DNA of 6,321 nucleotides from B16-G9 sp964400655 (GCA_964400655.1 CAYNVN010000152.1:1-6321); one strand, 5' to 3'; counted from the first letter of the stretch, positions 1 through 6,275 are shown. Numbers and translations are program-made. Notes: a model not told the origin generated them from the letters alone.

Positions 1-1553
1 TATCTATCATTAAAGATATTTCAAAATTAAAGGAAACCGAAAAAGCATTTAAGGAGCGTGATGAACACTATCGCGCAATTGTTGAAAATATTAGCGACGG
101 TTTGTACATTTACGATGGAAAATCGTTGCTGTTTGTTAACGACCGGCTTGCCAATATACTGGGTTACGAAAAGGAGGAGATGTTTAATAAAGATGTCTGG
201 GAATTTTTTCATCCCGAAGACCGTGAGCGTATAAAACAAAACGCATACAACCGTTTAAAAGGTAAAGATGTACCGACAACGTTTCCCTCCAGAGTTATTT
301 GCAAAGACGGGACAGTAAAAAACGGCGATTTTACCGTCAGAACAATTGTTTATCAGGGAAAACAAACCATAATGGGTGTGGTTCGCGACGTTACCGAACG
401 GATAAAAGCCGAAGCATTGCTGGTTGAAGCCAAAGAAAAAGCAGAAGAGAACAGTCGCCTAAAGTCGGCTTTCCTTAATAATATGAATCACGAGTTGCGT
501 ACACCCATGAATGCCATAATGGGTTTTTCCGATTTGATGGATAAAGCCGAACCCGAACAAAAAGAGCAATTTGCCGGTATTATCCGAAACAGTTCAAAGC
601 AACTGTTGCAACTTATGGACGATGTGCTCTATCTCTCACGTCTGCAAAGCGAAAAACTTCCGGTAAAAAACAGTTTCTTTTCTCCTTTGGAGGTGGTTAG
701 TGATGTGGTTCGTATGATTGAACTTGCCAATGACAACAACAGGGTTAGCGTTATCCTCTCAAGCCTTAATAACGATAGCGGGCTCATAATTTTTGCTGAT
801 GAAGCCAAAATAAGACAGATACTTACAAACTTTGCTTCAAATGCAATAAAACATACTTTTGAAGGAACCGTTGAAATAGGATTTTTTGTTGAAGATAAAG
901 AGATTGAATTTTATGTGAAAGATACGGGGCTTGGTATCCCTCAGGAAGAACAGCCCTATATCTTTGAACCCTTTTACCGTGGAAAACAATCGACAAATGC
1001 AGCCATCAGAGGTACGGGGCTGGGCTTAAGTATCGCCAAACAACTTGCCGCACTGATGGATGGCGAAATAGGAGTTTCTTCCGATTTGGGAAGAGGGTCT
1101 TACTTTTATTTGACCATCCCCTTGCGAAAAAAGAAAAAAATATCCAATAACAATACACCGAATAATGCTGATAAAGTTTTTAAAGGCTGGGATAACATTA
1201 CCGCTTTGGTTGCCGAAGACGATCCGGCAAACTACCTCTTCCTTGAGATATTGCTGAAAAATAAGATTAAGAAACTCGATCATGCCTGGAATGGAAAAGA
1301 TGCCGTTAGCATGGTAGAGCAAAACAATTATGATATTGTTCTTATGGATATTAAAATGCCCGTTATGGATGGCATTGAAGCCACAAAACTAATCAAACAA
1401 AAATATCCCGAATTGCCGGTCATAGCTCAAACGGCCTATTCTCATCCCGAAGAGAAGAAAAAAATTATGGAATCGGGTTGTGACGATTTCCTGGCGAAGC
1501 CCATAAACAAAAAAGTACTGTTCGAAATTATTGAAAAATATGTGAAAGAGTAA
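1..1553 (+). CDS. Hybrid sensor histidine kinase (PAS-HisKA-HATPase-REC), 5' end missing
   Basis: The reading frame is open to the left edge (first full codon at 3), so this is the C-terminal 516 residues of a longer protein. A TTG at 102 falls inside the PAS fold and is not the start. Numbering residues from position 3: residues 1-15 look like the tail of a preceding PAS domain (IIKDISKLKETE). A complete PAS spans about 23-138 and ends in VRDVTER. HisKA follows with H-box NHELRTP, phospho-acceptor His163 (codon 489-491). HATPase_c has N-box Asn280, G1 DTGLGI 307-312 and G2 GTGLGL 337-342. After a Lys/Asn-rich linker comes a receiver with acidic pocket EDD 405-407, phospho-acceptor Asp449 (codon 1347-1349), Thr477 and Lys499. 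Hybrid kinases autophosphorylate on His and pass phosphate to the REC Asp. No membrane segment is visible here, and signal and output partner are unknown. No clear terminator follows directly. Domain calls are firm; the physiological role is not. Confidence 0.95.
   Translation, partial: SIIKDISKLKETEKAFKERDEHYRAIVENISDGLYIYDGKSLLFVNDRLANILGYEKEEMFNKDVWEFFHPEDRERIKQNAYNRLKGKDVPTTFPSRVICKDGTVKNGDFTVRTIVYQGKQTIMGVVRDVTERIKAEALLVEAKEKAEENSRLKSAFLNNMNHELRTPMNAIMGFSDLMDKAEPEQKEQFAGIIRNSSKQLLQLMDDVLYLSRLQSEKLPVKNSFFSPLEVVSDVVRMIELANDNNRVSVILSSLNNDSGLIIFADEAKIRQILTNFASNAIKHTFEGTVEIGFFVEDKEIEFYVKDTGLGIPQEEQPYIFEPFYRGKQSTNAAIRGTGLGLSIAKQLAALMDGEIGVSSDLGRGSYFYLTIPLRKKKKISNNNTPNNADKVFKGWDNITALVAEDDPANYLFLEILLKNKIKKLDHAWNGKDAVSMVEQNNYDIVLMDIKMPVMDGIEATKLIKQKYPELPVIAQTAYSHPEEKKKIMESGCDDFLAKPINKKVLFEIIEKYVKE
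1127..1133 (+). other. Candidate -1 slippery heptamer A AAA AAG between kinase and receiver
   Basis: The kinase frame reads CGA AAA AAG AAA AAA ATA, which places A_AAA_AAG in the phase used by the bacterial dnaX -1 frameshift site. Slipping here would read GAA AAA AAT ATC CAA and then TAA at 1148-1150, giving a kinase without its receiver. No Shine-Dalgarno-like stimulator at the usual ~10-nt distance and no downstream hairpin are visible. A Lys-rich linker could create this by chance. Confidence 0.3.
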
Positions 1554-1667
1554 TCATTCTTAATTCAGACAATCAGTAACTCTTCTGTTGGTAAGGGATT
1601 AAAAGGCTGCTTATTATAAGATGAACTGTTTAAAATTATCAGCTTGGAAATACAAATATTCTACGTA

Positions 1668-1795
1668 AAAGACTGTTCAAAAAGTAAAAAACGTGTCATT
1701 CTGAGCGCCTGCCTGTCGGCAAGGCAGGCGCTCAGTGTGACAACCCCTACTTAGGCTGATAATATGACTAAAAAATTACTTTTTGAACAGTCCCT
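1668..1795. mobile_element. MITE-like element with 17-bp terminal inverted repeats
   Basis: The left arm GACTGTTCAAAAAGTAA (1671-1687) is perfectly repeated in reverse complement at 1776-1792. With two mismatches the arms extend outward to about 1668 and 1795, where both ends are flanked by TA (1666-1667 and 1796-1797). That would fit a TA-duplicating transposase such as the IS630/Tc1-mariner type, but two bases are weak support. The interior carries no ORF and is dominated by a GC-rich palindrome. A short AT-rich element with terminal inverted repeats and no coding capacity fits a non-autonomous transposon derivative. An ordinary intergenic hairpin is the alternative. Copy number elsewhere in the genome would decide. 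Confidence 0.6.
1695..1741. repeat. GC-rich REP-like palindrome inside the element
   Basis: The arm at 1695-1714 (GTCATTCTGAGCGCCTGCCT) and the arm at 1722-1741 are reverse complements at 18 of 20 positions around a 7-nt loop (GTCGGCA). The core is far richer in G+C than its surroundings. GTCATTCTGAGCG is a start I recall from repeats dispersed through intergenic DNA of many Bacteroidota genomes; this is recollection, not a search. If transcribed from the kinase gene, the RNA would fold into a very stable stem that could stabilise or help terminate the mRNA, although no T-tract follows it. Confidence 0.75.
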
Positions 1796-2024
1796 TAAAA
1801 TATTTTACTGTTATAACCAACAAGTTAACGTTAAACAACTTCAATGAAATTGTTTTTACGATTACACTTATTCACAGGATAGTTTACCGGAATTTCAAAA
1901 AACTTTATTGAGGGTTCATTTTCCGCAAACGTTTCTTTTGGGTATTTGAACAGTTTTTAACGATATATAACATTTTAAAACAAAAAGCATAAGGTTAATA
2001 TTTTTTACACGCTTACTTTTTAAG

Positions 2025-2032
2025 TAACTTTG
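2025..2032 (+). promoter_or_regulatory. eno promoter, -7 box TAACTTTG
   Basis: TAACTTTG matches the Bacteroidota -7 consensus TAnnTTTG and lies 24 bases before the eno ATG, predicting a leader of roughly 15-20 nt. No good TTG/TTTG is seen at the expected -33 position; the region is T-rich (2001-2006). The TTG at 2030 that could extend the eno frame overlaps this box, which argues against it as the start. Confidence 0.7.
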
Positions 2033-2056
2033 CCTGAAATTTTTAAATACAAACTA

Positions 2057-3346
2057 ATGAGTCAAATAGTAAATATCCACGCAAGGCAAATCCTCGACTC
2101 AAGAGGAAATCCTACTGTTGAAGTAGATGTAATGACCGAATCAGGTATTATCGGAAGAGCAGCCGTACCATCGGGCGCTTCAACCGGAGTACACGAAGCC
2201 GTTGAATTGAGAGACGGTGATAAATCTTATTTCATGGGAAAAGGCGTTCAAAAGGCCGTTCATAATGTTAACGAAGTAATTGCCGATGAACTGGCAGGTT
2301 ATTATGTTACCGATCAGGTAGAGATTGATAAACGCATGATTGAACTTGACGGAACACCCAATAAAGGCAACCTCGGAGCCAATGCCATTCTGGGAGTTTC
2401 GCTTGCCGTTGCCCATGCTGCTGCGCAGGAAACCAATCAGTATTTATACAGATACATTGGCGGCGTAAATGCCAAAACATTACCCATTCCGCAAATGAAC
2501 ATCTTAAACGGAGGTTCGCATGCCGATAACAGTGTCGATTTTCAGGAATACCTGATTATGCCTGTTGGTGCAGAGAGTTTTAGCCATGCCATTCAAATGG
2601 GTTCCGAAGTTTTTCATAACCTGAAAGCCGTTTTAAAGAAAGCCGGTCATTCCACCAACGTGGGCGATGAAGGTGGATTTGCTCCAAACCTCGCTTCCAA
2701 CGAAGAAGCCATCACTTTCATTTTACAGGCCATCGAAAAAGCAGGTTACAAACCGGGCGAAGATATTTTTATTGCACTGGACCCCGCCTCTTCGGAGTTT
2801 TATTTACCCGAAGAAAATGTTTATCATCTTAAATGGTCAACCGGTGATAAGTTAACCCCGGCCGAGATGGTTGATTACTGGGATAACTGGGCTAAGAAAT
2901 ATCCGATCATTTCTATTGAAGACGGAATGGCCGAAGATGACTGGGATGGATGGAAATTGATGACGGAAAAAATGGGAGATCGTATCCAGCTTGTTGGCGA
3001 CGACCTGTTTGTTACCAATATGAATCGTCTGCAAAAAGGACTGGATATGGGTGTTGCCAACTCTATTCTTATTAAATTGAATCAGATTGGAACATTAACC
3101 GAAACCATCGATGCCGTTACCCTGGCAAACAGAAATGGCTATACTGCCGTGGTAAGCCACCGCTCGGGCGAAACCGAGGATGTAACCATTGCCGATTTGT
3201 CTGTTGCACTTAATACCGGTCAGATTAAAACCGGTTCAGCCAGCCGTACCGATCGTATTGCAAAATATAACCAGCTGATGCGTATCGAGGAAAGCCTTGG
3301 TGACGATGCACAGTTTCTTGGTAAAAACTTTAAATACGCAAAATAG
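2057..3346 (+). CDS. eno: Enolase (phosphopyruvate hydratase)
   Basis: This 429-residue protein has the length of bacterial enolases and converts 2-phosphoglycerate to phosphoenolpyruvate in glycolysis, and the reverse in gluconeogenesis, in the cytoplasm with Mg2+. The ATG at 2057 gives the usual enolase N-terminus MSQIVNIHARQILDSRGNPT. Visible active-site features are the mobile loop VPSGASTG (37-44, Mg-binding Ser42), His155 in GGSHADN, Glu164, catalytic Glu205 in GDEGGF, metal ligands Asp242, Glu288 and Asp315, catalytic Lys340 inside the signature ILIKLNQIGT, His368 in SHRSGETED, and Lys391. Nothing is missing or broken. No Shine-Dalgarno motif precedes the start, which is normal in this phylum. 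The gene appears monocistronic, with its own -7 box upstream and a strong hairpin terminator 23 bases after the stop. Confidence 0.98.
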   Translation: MSQIVNIHARQILDSRGNPTVEVDVMTESGIIGRAAVPSGASTGVHEAVELRDGDKSYFMGKGVQKAVHNVNEVIADELAGYYVTDQVEIDKRMIELDGTPNKGNLGANAILGVSLAVAHAAAQETNQYLYRYIGGVNAKTLPIPQMNILNGGSHADNSVDFQEYLIMPVGAESFSHAIQMGSEVFHNLKAVLKKAGHSTNVGDEGGFAPNLASNEEAITFILQAIEKAGYKPGEDIFIALDPASSEFYLPEENVYHLKWSTGDKLTPAEMVDYWDNWAKKYPIISIEDGMAEDDWDGWKLMTEKMGDRIQLVGDDLFVTNMNRLQKGLDMGVANSILIKLNQIGTLTETIDAVTLANRNGYTAVVSHRSGETEDVTIADLSVALNTGQIKTGSASRTDRIAKYNQLMRIEESLGDDAQFLGKNFKYAK

Positions 3347-3369
3347 TATTTGTTTTTCCCCGAAAAAGA

Positions 3370-3408
3370 AAAAACACCCTGTTGAAATTATTTCGGCAGG
3401 GTGTTTTT
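3370..3408 (+). terminator. Rho-independent terminator of eno
   Basis: AAAAACACCCTG (3370-3381) pairs perfectly with CAGGGTGTTTTT (3397-3408). The stem continues inward through two G-U pairs and GAAA/TTTC to a three-base loop TTA, about 18 bp in all. The T-run forms the right arm base. The left side is A-rich, so the reverse strand also shows a hairpin plus T-tract and could terminate leftward transcription. Confidence 0.92.
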
Positions 3409-3421
3409 ATTTACAAAATAT

Positions 3422-3429
3422 TACCTTTG
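3422..3429 (+). promoter_or_regulatory. Promoter of the phosphoesterase gene, -7 box TACCTTTG
   Basis: TACCTTTG fits TAnnTTTG and lies 26 bases before the ATG at 3456, predicting a ~20-nt leader. The expected -33 region (around 3399-3404) falls in the right arm of the eno terminator and has no TTG, so the upstream half is weak or replaced by the T-run. Confidence 0.65.
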
Positions 3430-3455
3430 TGCTAAATAGAATAAATTTTATTGAA

Positions 3456-4316
3456 ATGAGGTTGTTAAATAAAAGCTTGGTAATTGTTTTGTTTTTGTTC
3501 ATGGGGGTTACATTGCAGGCCCAGGACACAATTCAATATCTGTTTGTCGGACATTGCTACCAACGAGGAAGCCACGGAACCAAAGTGGATTATCGTATTG
3601 AACAACTCGATAAGTCGGTTTATCAGGGTATATGGCTGGGGGGTGATGTGTGCTCGGAAGCCATGCTTGAATATTCTACCGTAAAATATATCGATTCTTT
3701 GTTCAACCTCGGAAGTCCCGAAACCCATTGGGCATTGGGAAATCATGATGCCCGAAACGGTAATTGGGAGTGGTATTCGGAATTTACCGGACAGAAAACA
3801 TATTATGCCGTTTCAACTCACGGGATAACACGAATTGTGATGAACACCAACATTGTTCCCGTTAACTGCGAAATGCTAAATGATGAGTACCGCATGATAA
3901 GCAATGTTTGCGATACCATTTCAAAATCGCGTTATTTAATTTTACTGATGCATCATGGAATCTGGCTGGATGTTCCGGGGTTGCCATCACCCAGCCTCTA
4001 TGCCCAAAGTAATTTGAAATACTGGAATGCCAACTGCGATTCGGTAAATACGCAGTTTAACAAAACCATCTATCCTAAGTTGGTAGCGGTTAAAAACAGG
4101 GGGATTGAAGTAATTTGCATTTTGGGTGATATGGGATCGGGGCCGAAAAAGTTTGAAAGAGATTCGGATGACGGTATTCACTTTTTAGGTTGTGGACTTT
4201 ATTACAACGAACCCGATAATAATGTGTTAACGTTTACCTATAGTATTCCTGAACAAAAGCTGTCATGGCAGTTTGATAATCTTGACTCTTTGCTCAATGT
4301 ACAGGGTGGTCGATGA
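3456..4316 (+). CDS. Exported calcineurin-like metallophosphoesterase, atypical metal site
   Basis: The ATG at 3456 gives 286 residues starting with a Sec signal peptide: Lys6 and a hydrophobic stretch 8-20 ending LQAQ, with cleavage near 22-23. Upstream codons in this frame overlap eno and the terminator, so an earlier start is unlikely. The mature part keeps the spacing of the metallophosphoesterase superfamily: GD at 63-64 in LGGDVCSE, GNHD at 95-98, and HHG at 166-168 in LLMHHGIW. Two family motifs differ. The usual N-terminal DxH appears as GHCY (32-35), and the usual C-terminal GHxH as GDMG (224-227). It probably acts in the periplasm or at the envelope on an unknown phosphoester, or may have lost or changed activity. 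No lipoprotein Cys or T9SS tail is seen. It is transcribed from its own promoter after the eno terminator and converges with the next gene. Confidence 0.85.
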   Translation: MRLLNKSLVIVLFLFMGVTLQAQDTIQYLFVGHCYQRGSHGTKVDYRIEQLDKSVYQGIWLGGDVCSEAMLEYSTVKYIDSLFNLGSPETHWALGNHDARNGNWEWYSEFTGQKTYYAVSTHGITRIVMNTNIVPVNCEMLNDEYRMISNVCDTISKSRYLILLMHHGIWLDVPGLPSPSLYAQSNLKYWNANCDSVNTQFNKTIYPKLVAVKNRGIEVICILGDMGSGPKKFERDSDDGIHFLGCGLYYNEPDNNVLTFTYSIPEQKLSWQFDNLDSLLNVQGGR

Positions 4317-4340
4317 AATAATTAATTACCATACAGAGAT

Positions 4341-5819
4341 TTATCGGATCACTATTTTTCCGTTGTAAAAAATTCCAGGGTCTTTTTCTGAAATAATCCT
4401 GTAATAATAGGTGCCGGATATCAGATTTCCTTTTTGCAGATTAAATCTGTTTGTCCTGATGGTTTCTTTTAACATCATTCTGCCAAATGAATCGTACAGT
4501 AAAATGGTATAATTGCTTCCGCTACTATCGTAAGGCATAGCAAACACTCCTGACACCGACATTGGGTTGGGGTAAAAAACAACCGAGAGTTCGGGTTTCG
4601 AGTCAATATCTTCAAACATATCCGGTTCTCCGTTCGACTTTATTCCAAGTAAATAAACGTCGCTTCCTCCGGAACCAAAACTATTGGTGCTGCCAACAAT
4701 CATACAGCCTCCGTCAGGACGAATAACGGCATCCTCGCCAAAATCATTTTTCGGCCCGCCAAATGTTTCACTCCATAATTCATTTCCGTCGGCATCGGTT
4801 TTTACAATAAAAACATCAACGGAGTTTTCCGTGCCGAAACTTTTGCTGCTGCCAATCAAATATAAATTTCCTTCGTTATCGGTAATAATCGATTTGCCAT
4901 ATTCATAATCCGGTCCGCCAAAACTTTTAATCCACTCTTCGTTACCATCTTCATCGGTTTTAAGCAGCAACATGTCAAAGCTGCCGTTTCCGTACGACTG
5001 GCTGGAACCAATAATATAGTAACCACCATCAGGAGCATTGCAAATTCCGTAGCCGAAATCGTGTCCCGATTCTCCGTAATATTTTTTCCAGATTTGATTT
5101 CCATCTTCATCGGTTTTTATCAGAAGTATATCAGCATCGTGTGCTTTAAAATCAGCATGAACATCATCAAAAAAACCGTCTTTTGAACCAACAAAAACAT
5201 AACCGTCGTTGTTGCTGCTGTTTGTTATCTGAAAAGCATAATCATTTCCTTCTCCGCTGAATTCCTGATCCCAAAGTAGATTACCTTCGCTATCTGTTTT
5301 TAACAGAACAATATTTCCATAAGGGTTATCATGTCTTGCGTGGCCCAATATTGCAAAGCCACCATCGTCTGTTTGCATTATATCAAAGCCGTTATCACGC
5401 ATATCGTAACCGTACGAAAATCCCTTTTCGTTATTTCCAAACCGGTCTGTTTTCAACATGTAAATGTCAAGCCTTCCATAGCCCAAACTCCACGAATCCC
5501 CGATAAAAGCATATCCGTTATCAATCGGGATTATACCTCTGAAAAAATCCTGATGAGCCCGGCCAAAAGTTTTGTCACCCGTTACTTGTCCGTTGGCATT
5601 TAAAATTACAAAATAGAAATCGTTACTTCCGGCCCCTCTGCTTCTTGTACTTCCTGCAACCACATAACCGCCGTCGTGTGCCGCACAAATACTTAAACCT
5701 ACATCATTACCGGAACCTCCTGCAGTTACTCCGGGAGTACCTTGTGCAAAAGCATTAATTGATAATATGTTTAAAAATACAATCAACAGATAAAAAAAAC
5801 GCGATTCAAAATATGCCAT
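4341..5819 (-). CDS. Secreted seven-repeat (beta-propeller-like) protein with T9SS type A sorting domain
   Basis: The protein has 492 residues. An N-terminal signal peptide (hydrophobic 8-24, ending NAFAQ) directs Sec export. Seven consecutive repeats of about 50 residues follow, at roughly 33-85, 86-135, 137-187, 188-247, 249-300, 301-353 and 354-396. Each approximates GG..nDfG..i....DGGY.i.Gs..S.G.g..D.lllKTD.dGN..W...F. Seven such blades suggest a closed beta-propeller. The acidic DEDGN/DADGN turns might bind calcium (inference). Residues 411-492 resemble the Por/T9SS type A C-terminal domain: YPNP at 416-419, a LYDSFGR strand, SGTYYYRI and a final GKIVIR. In Bacteroidota such tails route proteins through the type IX system to the surface or medium. 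No catalytic motif is recognised, so binding or adhesion is only a guess. Neighbouring blades share near-identical DNA such as CCATCTTCATCGGTTTT (4948 and 5101), suggesting repeat duplication. Confidence 0.88.
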   Translation of the reverse strand: MAYFESRFFYLLIVFLNILSINAFAQGTPGVTAGGSGNDVGLSICAAHDGGYVVAGSTRSRGAGSNDFYFVILNANGQVTGDKTFGRAHQDFFRGIIPIDNGYAFIGDSWSLGYGRLDIYMLKTDRFGNNEKGFSYGYDMRDNGFDIMQTDDGGFAILGHARHDNPYGNIVLLKTDSEGNLLWDQEFSGEGNDYAFQITNSSNNDGYVFVGSKDGFFDDVHADFKAHDADILLIKTDEDGNQIWKKYYGESGHDFGYGICNAPDGGYYIIGSSQSYGNGSFDMLLLKTDEDGNEEWIKSFGGPDYEYGKSIITDNEGNLYLIGSSKSFGTENSVDVFIVKTDADGNELWSETFGGPKNDFGEDAVIRPDGGCMIVGSTNSFGSGGSDVYLLGIKSNGEPDMFEDIDSKPELSVVFYPNPMSVSGVFAMPYDSSGSNYTILLYDSFGRMMLKETIRTNRFNLQKGNLISGTYYYRIISEKDPGIFYNGKIVIR

Positions 5820-5862
5820 AACTTTTATAATGTTGGTAGTACACCTTATTAATACACGACAT

Positions 5863-5870
5863 CAAAAATA
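5863..5870 (-). promoter_or_regulatory. Promoter of the T9SS propeller gene, -7 box TATTTTTG
   Basis: Read on the minus strand, TATTTTTG matches TAnnTTTG and lies 43 bases before the ATG, giving a leader of about 35 nt. The -33 region has only a T-run (TTTTCGG) and no clear TTG, so support is moderate. Confidence 0.55.
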
Positions 5871-5981
5871 GTTTAATTTTCCGAAAATGCGATTGATAAA
5901 AAAATGTATGTTTAAATAACTGAGATTATGTGATATATGTGAGCATAAAAAGATTTTTTTAATTTATTTTAACAGGGTGTA

Positions 5982-6011
5982 TTTGTTTTGTGTAAAATTA
6001 AACTATCTTTG
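5982..6011 (+). promoter_or_regulatory. Tandem promoter P1 of the probable rRNA leader
   Basis: TTTG at 5982-5985, an 18-base spacer and TATCTTTG at 6004-6011 match both halves of the Bacteroidota promoter (TTG/TTTG at -33, TAnnTTTG at -7). It is followed at once by GCACTCCCTTTT. No ORF with protein-like composition starts downstream, so the target lies beyond the second promoter or outside the window. Confidence 0.75.
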
Positions 6012-6022
6012 CACTCCCTTTT
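6008..6022 (+). repeat. 15-bp direct repeat at the start of both leaders (second copy 6152-6166)
   Basis: TTTGCACTCCCTTTT occurs identically at 6008-6022 and 6152-6166, 144 bp apart. In both cases it overlaps the end of the -7 box and runs through the expected transcription start. After the first copy, ACTCC (6013-6017) can pair with GGAGT (6028-6032); after the second, CCCT can pair with AGGG. Both transcripts could therefore begin with a small hairpin. Confidence 0.85.
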
Positions 6023-6030
6023 ACAAGAGG

Positions 6031-6042
6031 AGTTCATATACA
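6031..6042 (+). promoter_or_regulatory. boxA-like motif after P1
   Basis: AGTTCATATACA resembles the later TGTTCATAGACA (6208-6219) at 10 of 12 positions and, more weakly, the rRNA antitermination boxA (TGCTCTTTAACA in E. coli, 7 of 12). Its place just after a promoter fits an antitermination signal, but similarity alone cannot prove function. Confidence 0.4.
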
Positions 6043-6087
6043 AAGTCAGCTTTTAATTATTTTAGCTTTTTAAAATATTGATAATCA

Positions 6088-6130
6088 GTCAAGAAAAAAA
6101 ATATTTAAAATATTTGTTAATTTTCTTGAC
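6088..6130. repeat. Inverted repeat GTCAAGAAAA...TTTTCTTGAC overlapping P2
   Basis: Perfect 10-bp arms at 6088-6097 and 6121-6130 enclose 23 AT-rich bases containing two AAATATTT palindromes (6099-6106 and 6108-6115). The right arm contains the TTG -33 element of P2. It could be a protein-binding operator or UP-like activator region for P2, or a hairpin in RNA made from P1. No T-tract follows, so it is not a standard terminator. Confidence 0.7.
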
Positions 6131-6155
6131 AGGAAAGAAAAAAGTATTACTTTTG
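6126..6155 (+). promoter_or_regulatory. Tandem promoter P2 of the probable rRNA leader
   Basis: TTG at 6126-6128, a 19-base spacer and TACTTTTG at 6148-6155 give an excellent Bacteroidota promoter. It is preceded by a very A/T-rich tract (6091-6124) of the kind that acts as an UP element at strong promoters. GCACTCCCTTTT follows, as at P1. Confidence 0.8.
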
Positions 6156-6207
6156 CACTCCCTTTTTGAGGGGAAGAAACAGAAAGAAGTCCGGGGTTTA
6201 CCTGGAG

Positions 6208-6219
6208 TGTTCATAGACA
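6208..6219 (+). promoter_or_regulatory. boxA-like motif in the P2 leader
   Basis: TGTTCATAGACA matches 8 of 12 bases of E. coli rrn boxA (TGCTCTTTAACA). It lies about 50 nt after P2, where NusB/S10-dependent antitermination signals occur in rRNA leaders. Confidence 0.5.
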
Positions 6220-6256
6220 TACTGAAGCATAGCCAAGTAAGGAAAACAAGCAAGCC

Positions 6257-6275
6257 CCTGTTATACGATAACAGG
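6257..6275 (+). other. Perfect hairpin in the leader
   Basis: CCTGTTAT (6257-6264) pairs with ATAACAGG (6268-6275) around the loop ACG, an 8-bp perfect stem. No T-run follows, so it is not a terminator. It may be a structural or processing element of the leader RNA. Confidence 0.6.

Larger units (their letters stand above)
1554..2024. other. Gene-free gap between kinase and eno
   Basis: No convincing coding frame occurs on either strand. The first ~110 bases after the kinase stop show only a weak CTTA-TTA-TAAG hairpin at 1610-1620 and no T-tract terminator. The inverted-repeat element at 1668-1795 is the main content. The remaining ~230 bases up to the eno promoter are AT-rich, with a lone 10-bp palindrome TTAACGTTAA at 1825-1834 whose role I cannot assign. 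Confidence 0.7.

Noticed and set aside
102..104. TTG as start of the histidine kinase
   Set aside because: The frame is open to the left edge and the upstream codons encode the first strand of the PAS domain (YRAIVENISDG), so the gene begins outside the window.
1825..1834. Palindrome TTAACGTTAA as an operator
   Set aside because: It is short, AT-rich and single, and 190 bases from the eno promoter; there is nothing to tie it to a regulator.
1945..1954. TTTGAACAGT, resembling the inner end of the inverted-repeat element
   Set aside because: Only 10 bases match, with no partner arm and no core. It is likely chance in AT-rich DNA, or at best an unprovable remnant.
2030..2056. Nine-residue N-terminal extension of enolase from a TTG
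   Set aside because: It overlaps the -7 promoter box, and the ATG at 2057 gives the standard enolase N-terminus.
3297..3455. Upstream extension of the phosphoesterase frame
   Set aside because: It would overlap the end of eno and run through the terminator hairpin; the ATG at 3456 starts a proper signal peptide just after a promoter.
5927..5942. Direct repeat TATGTGA-TA-TATGTGA as a regulator site
   Set aside because: Two 7-base copies in AT-rich DNA with no promoter at a suitable distance; TGTGA without its inverted half is not a CRP-type site.
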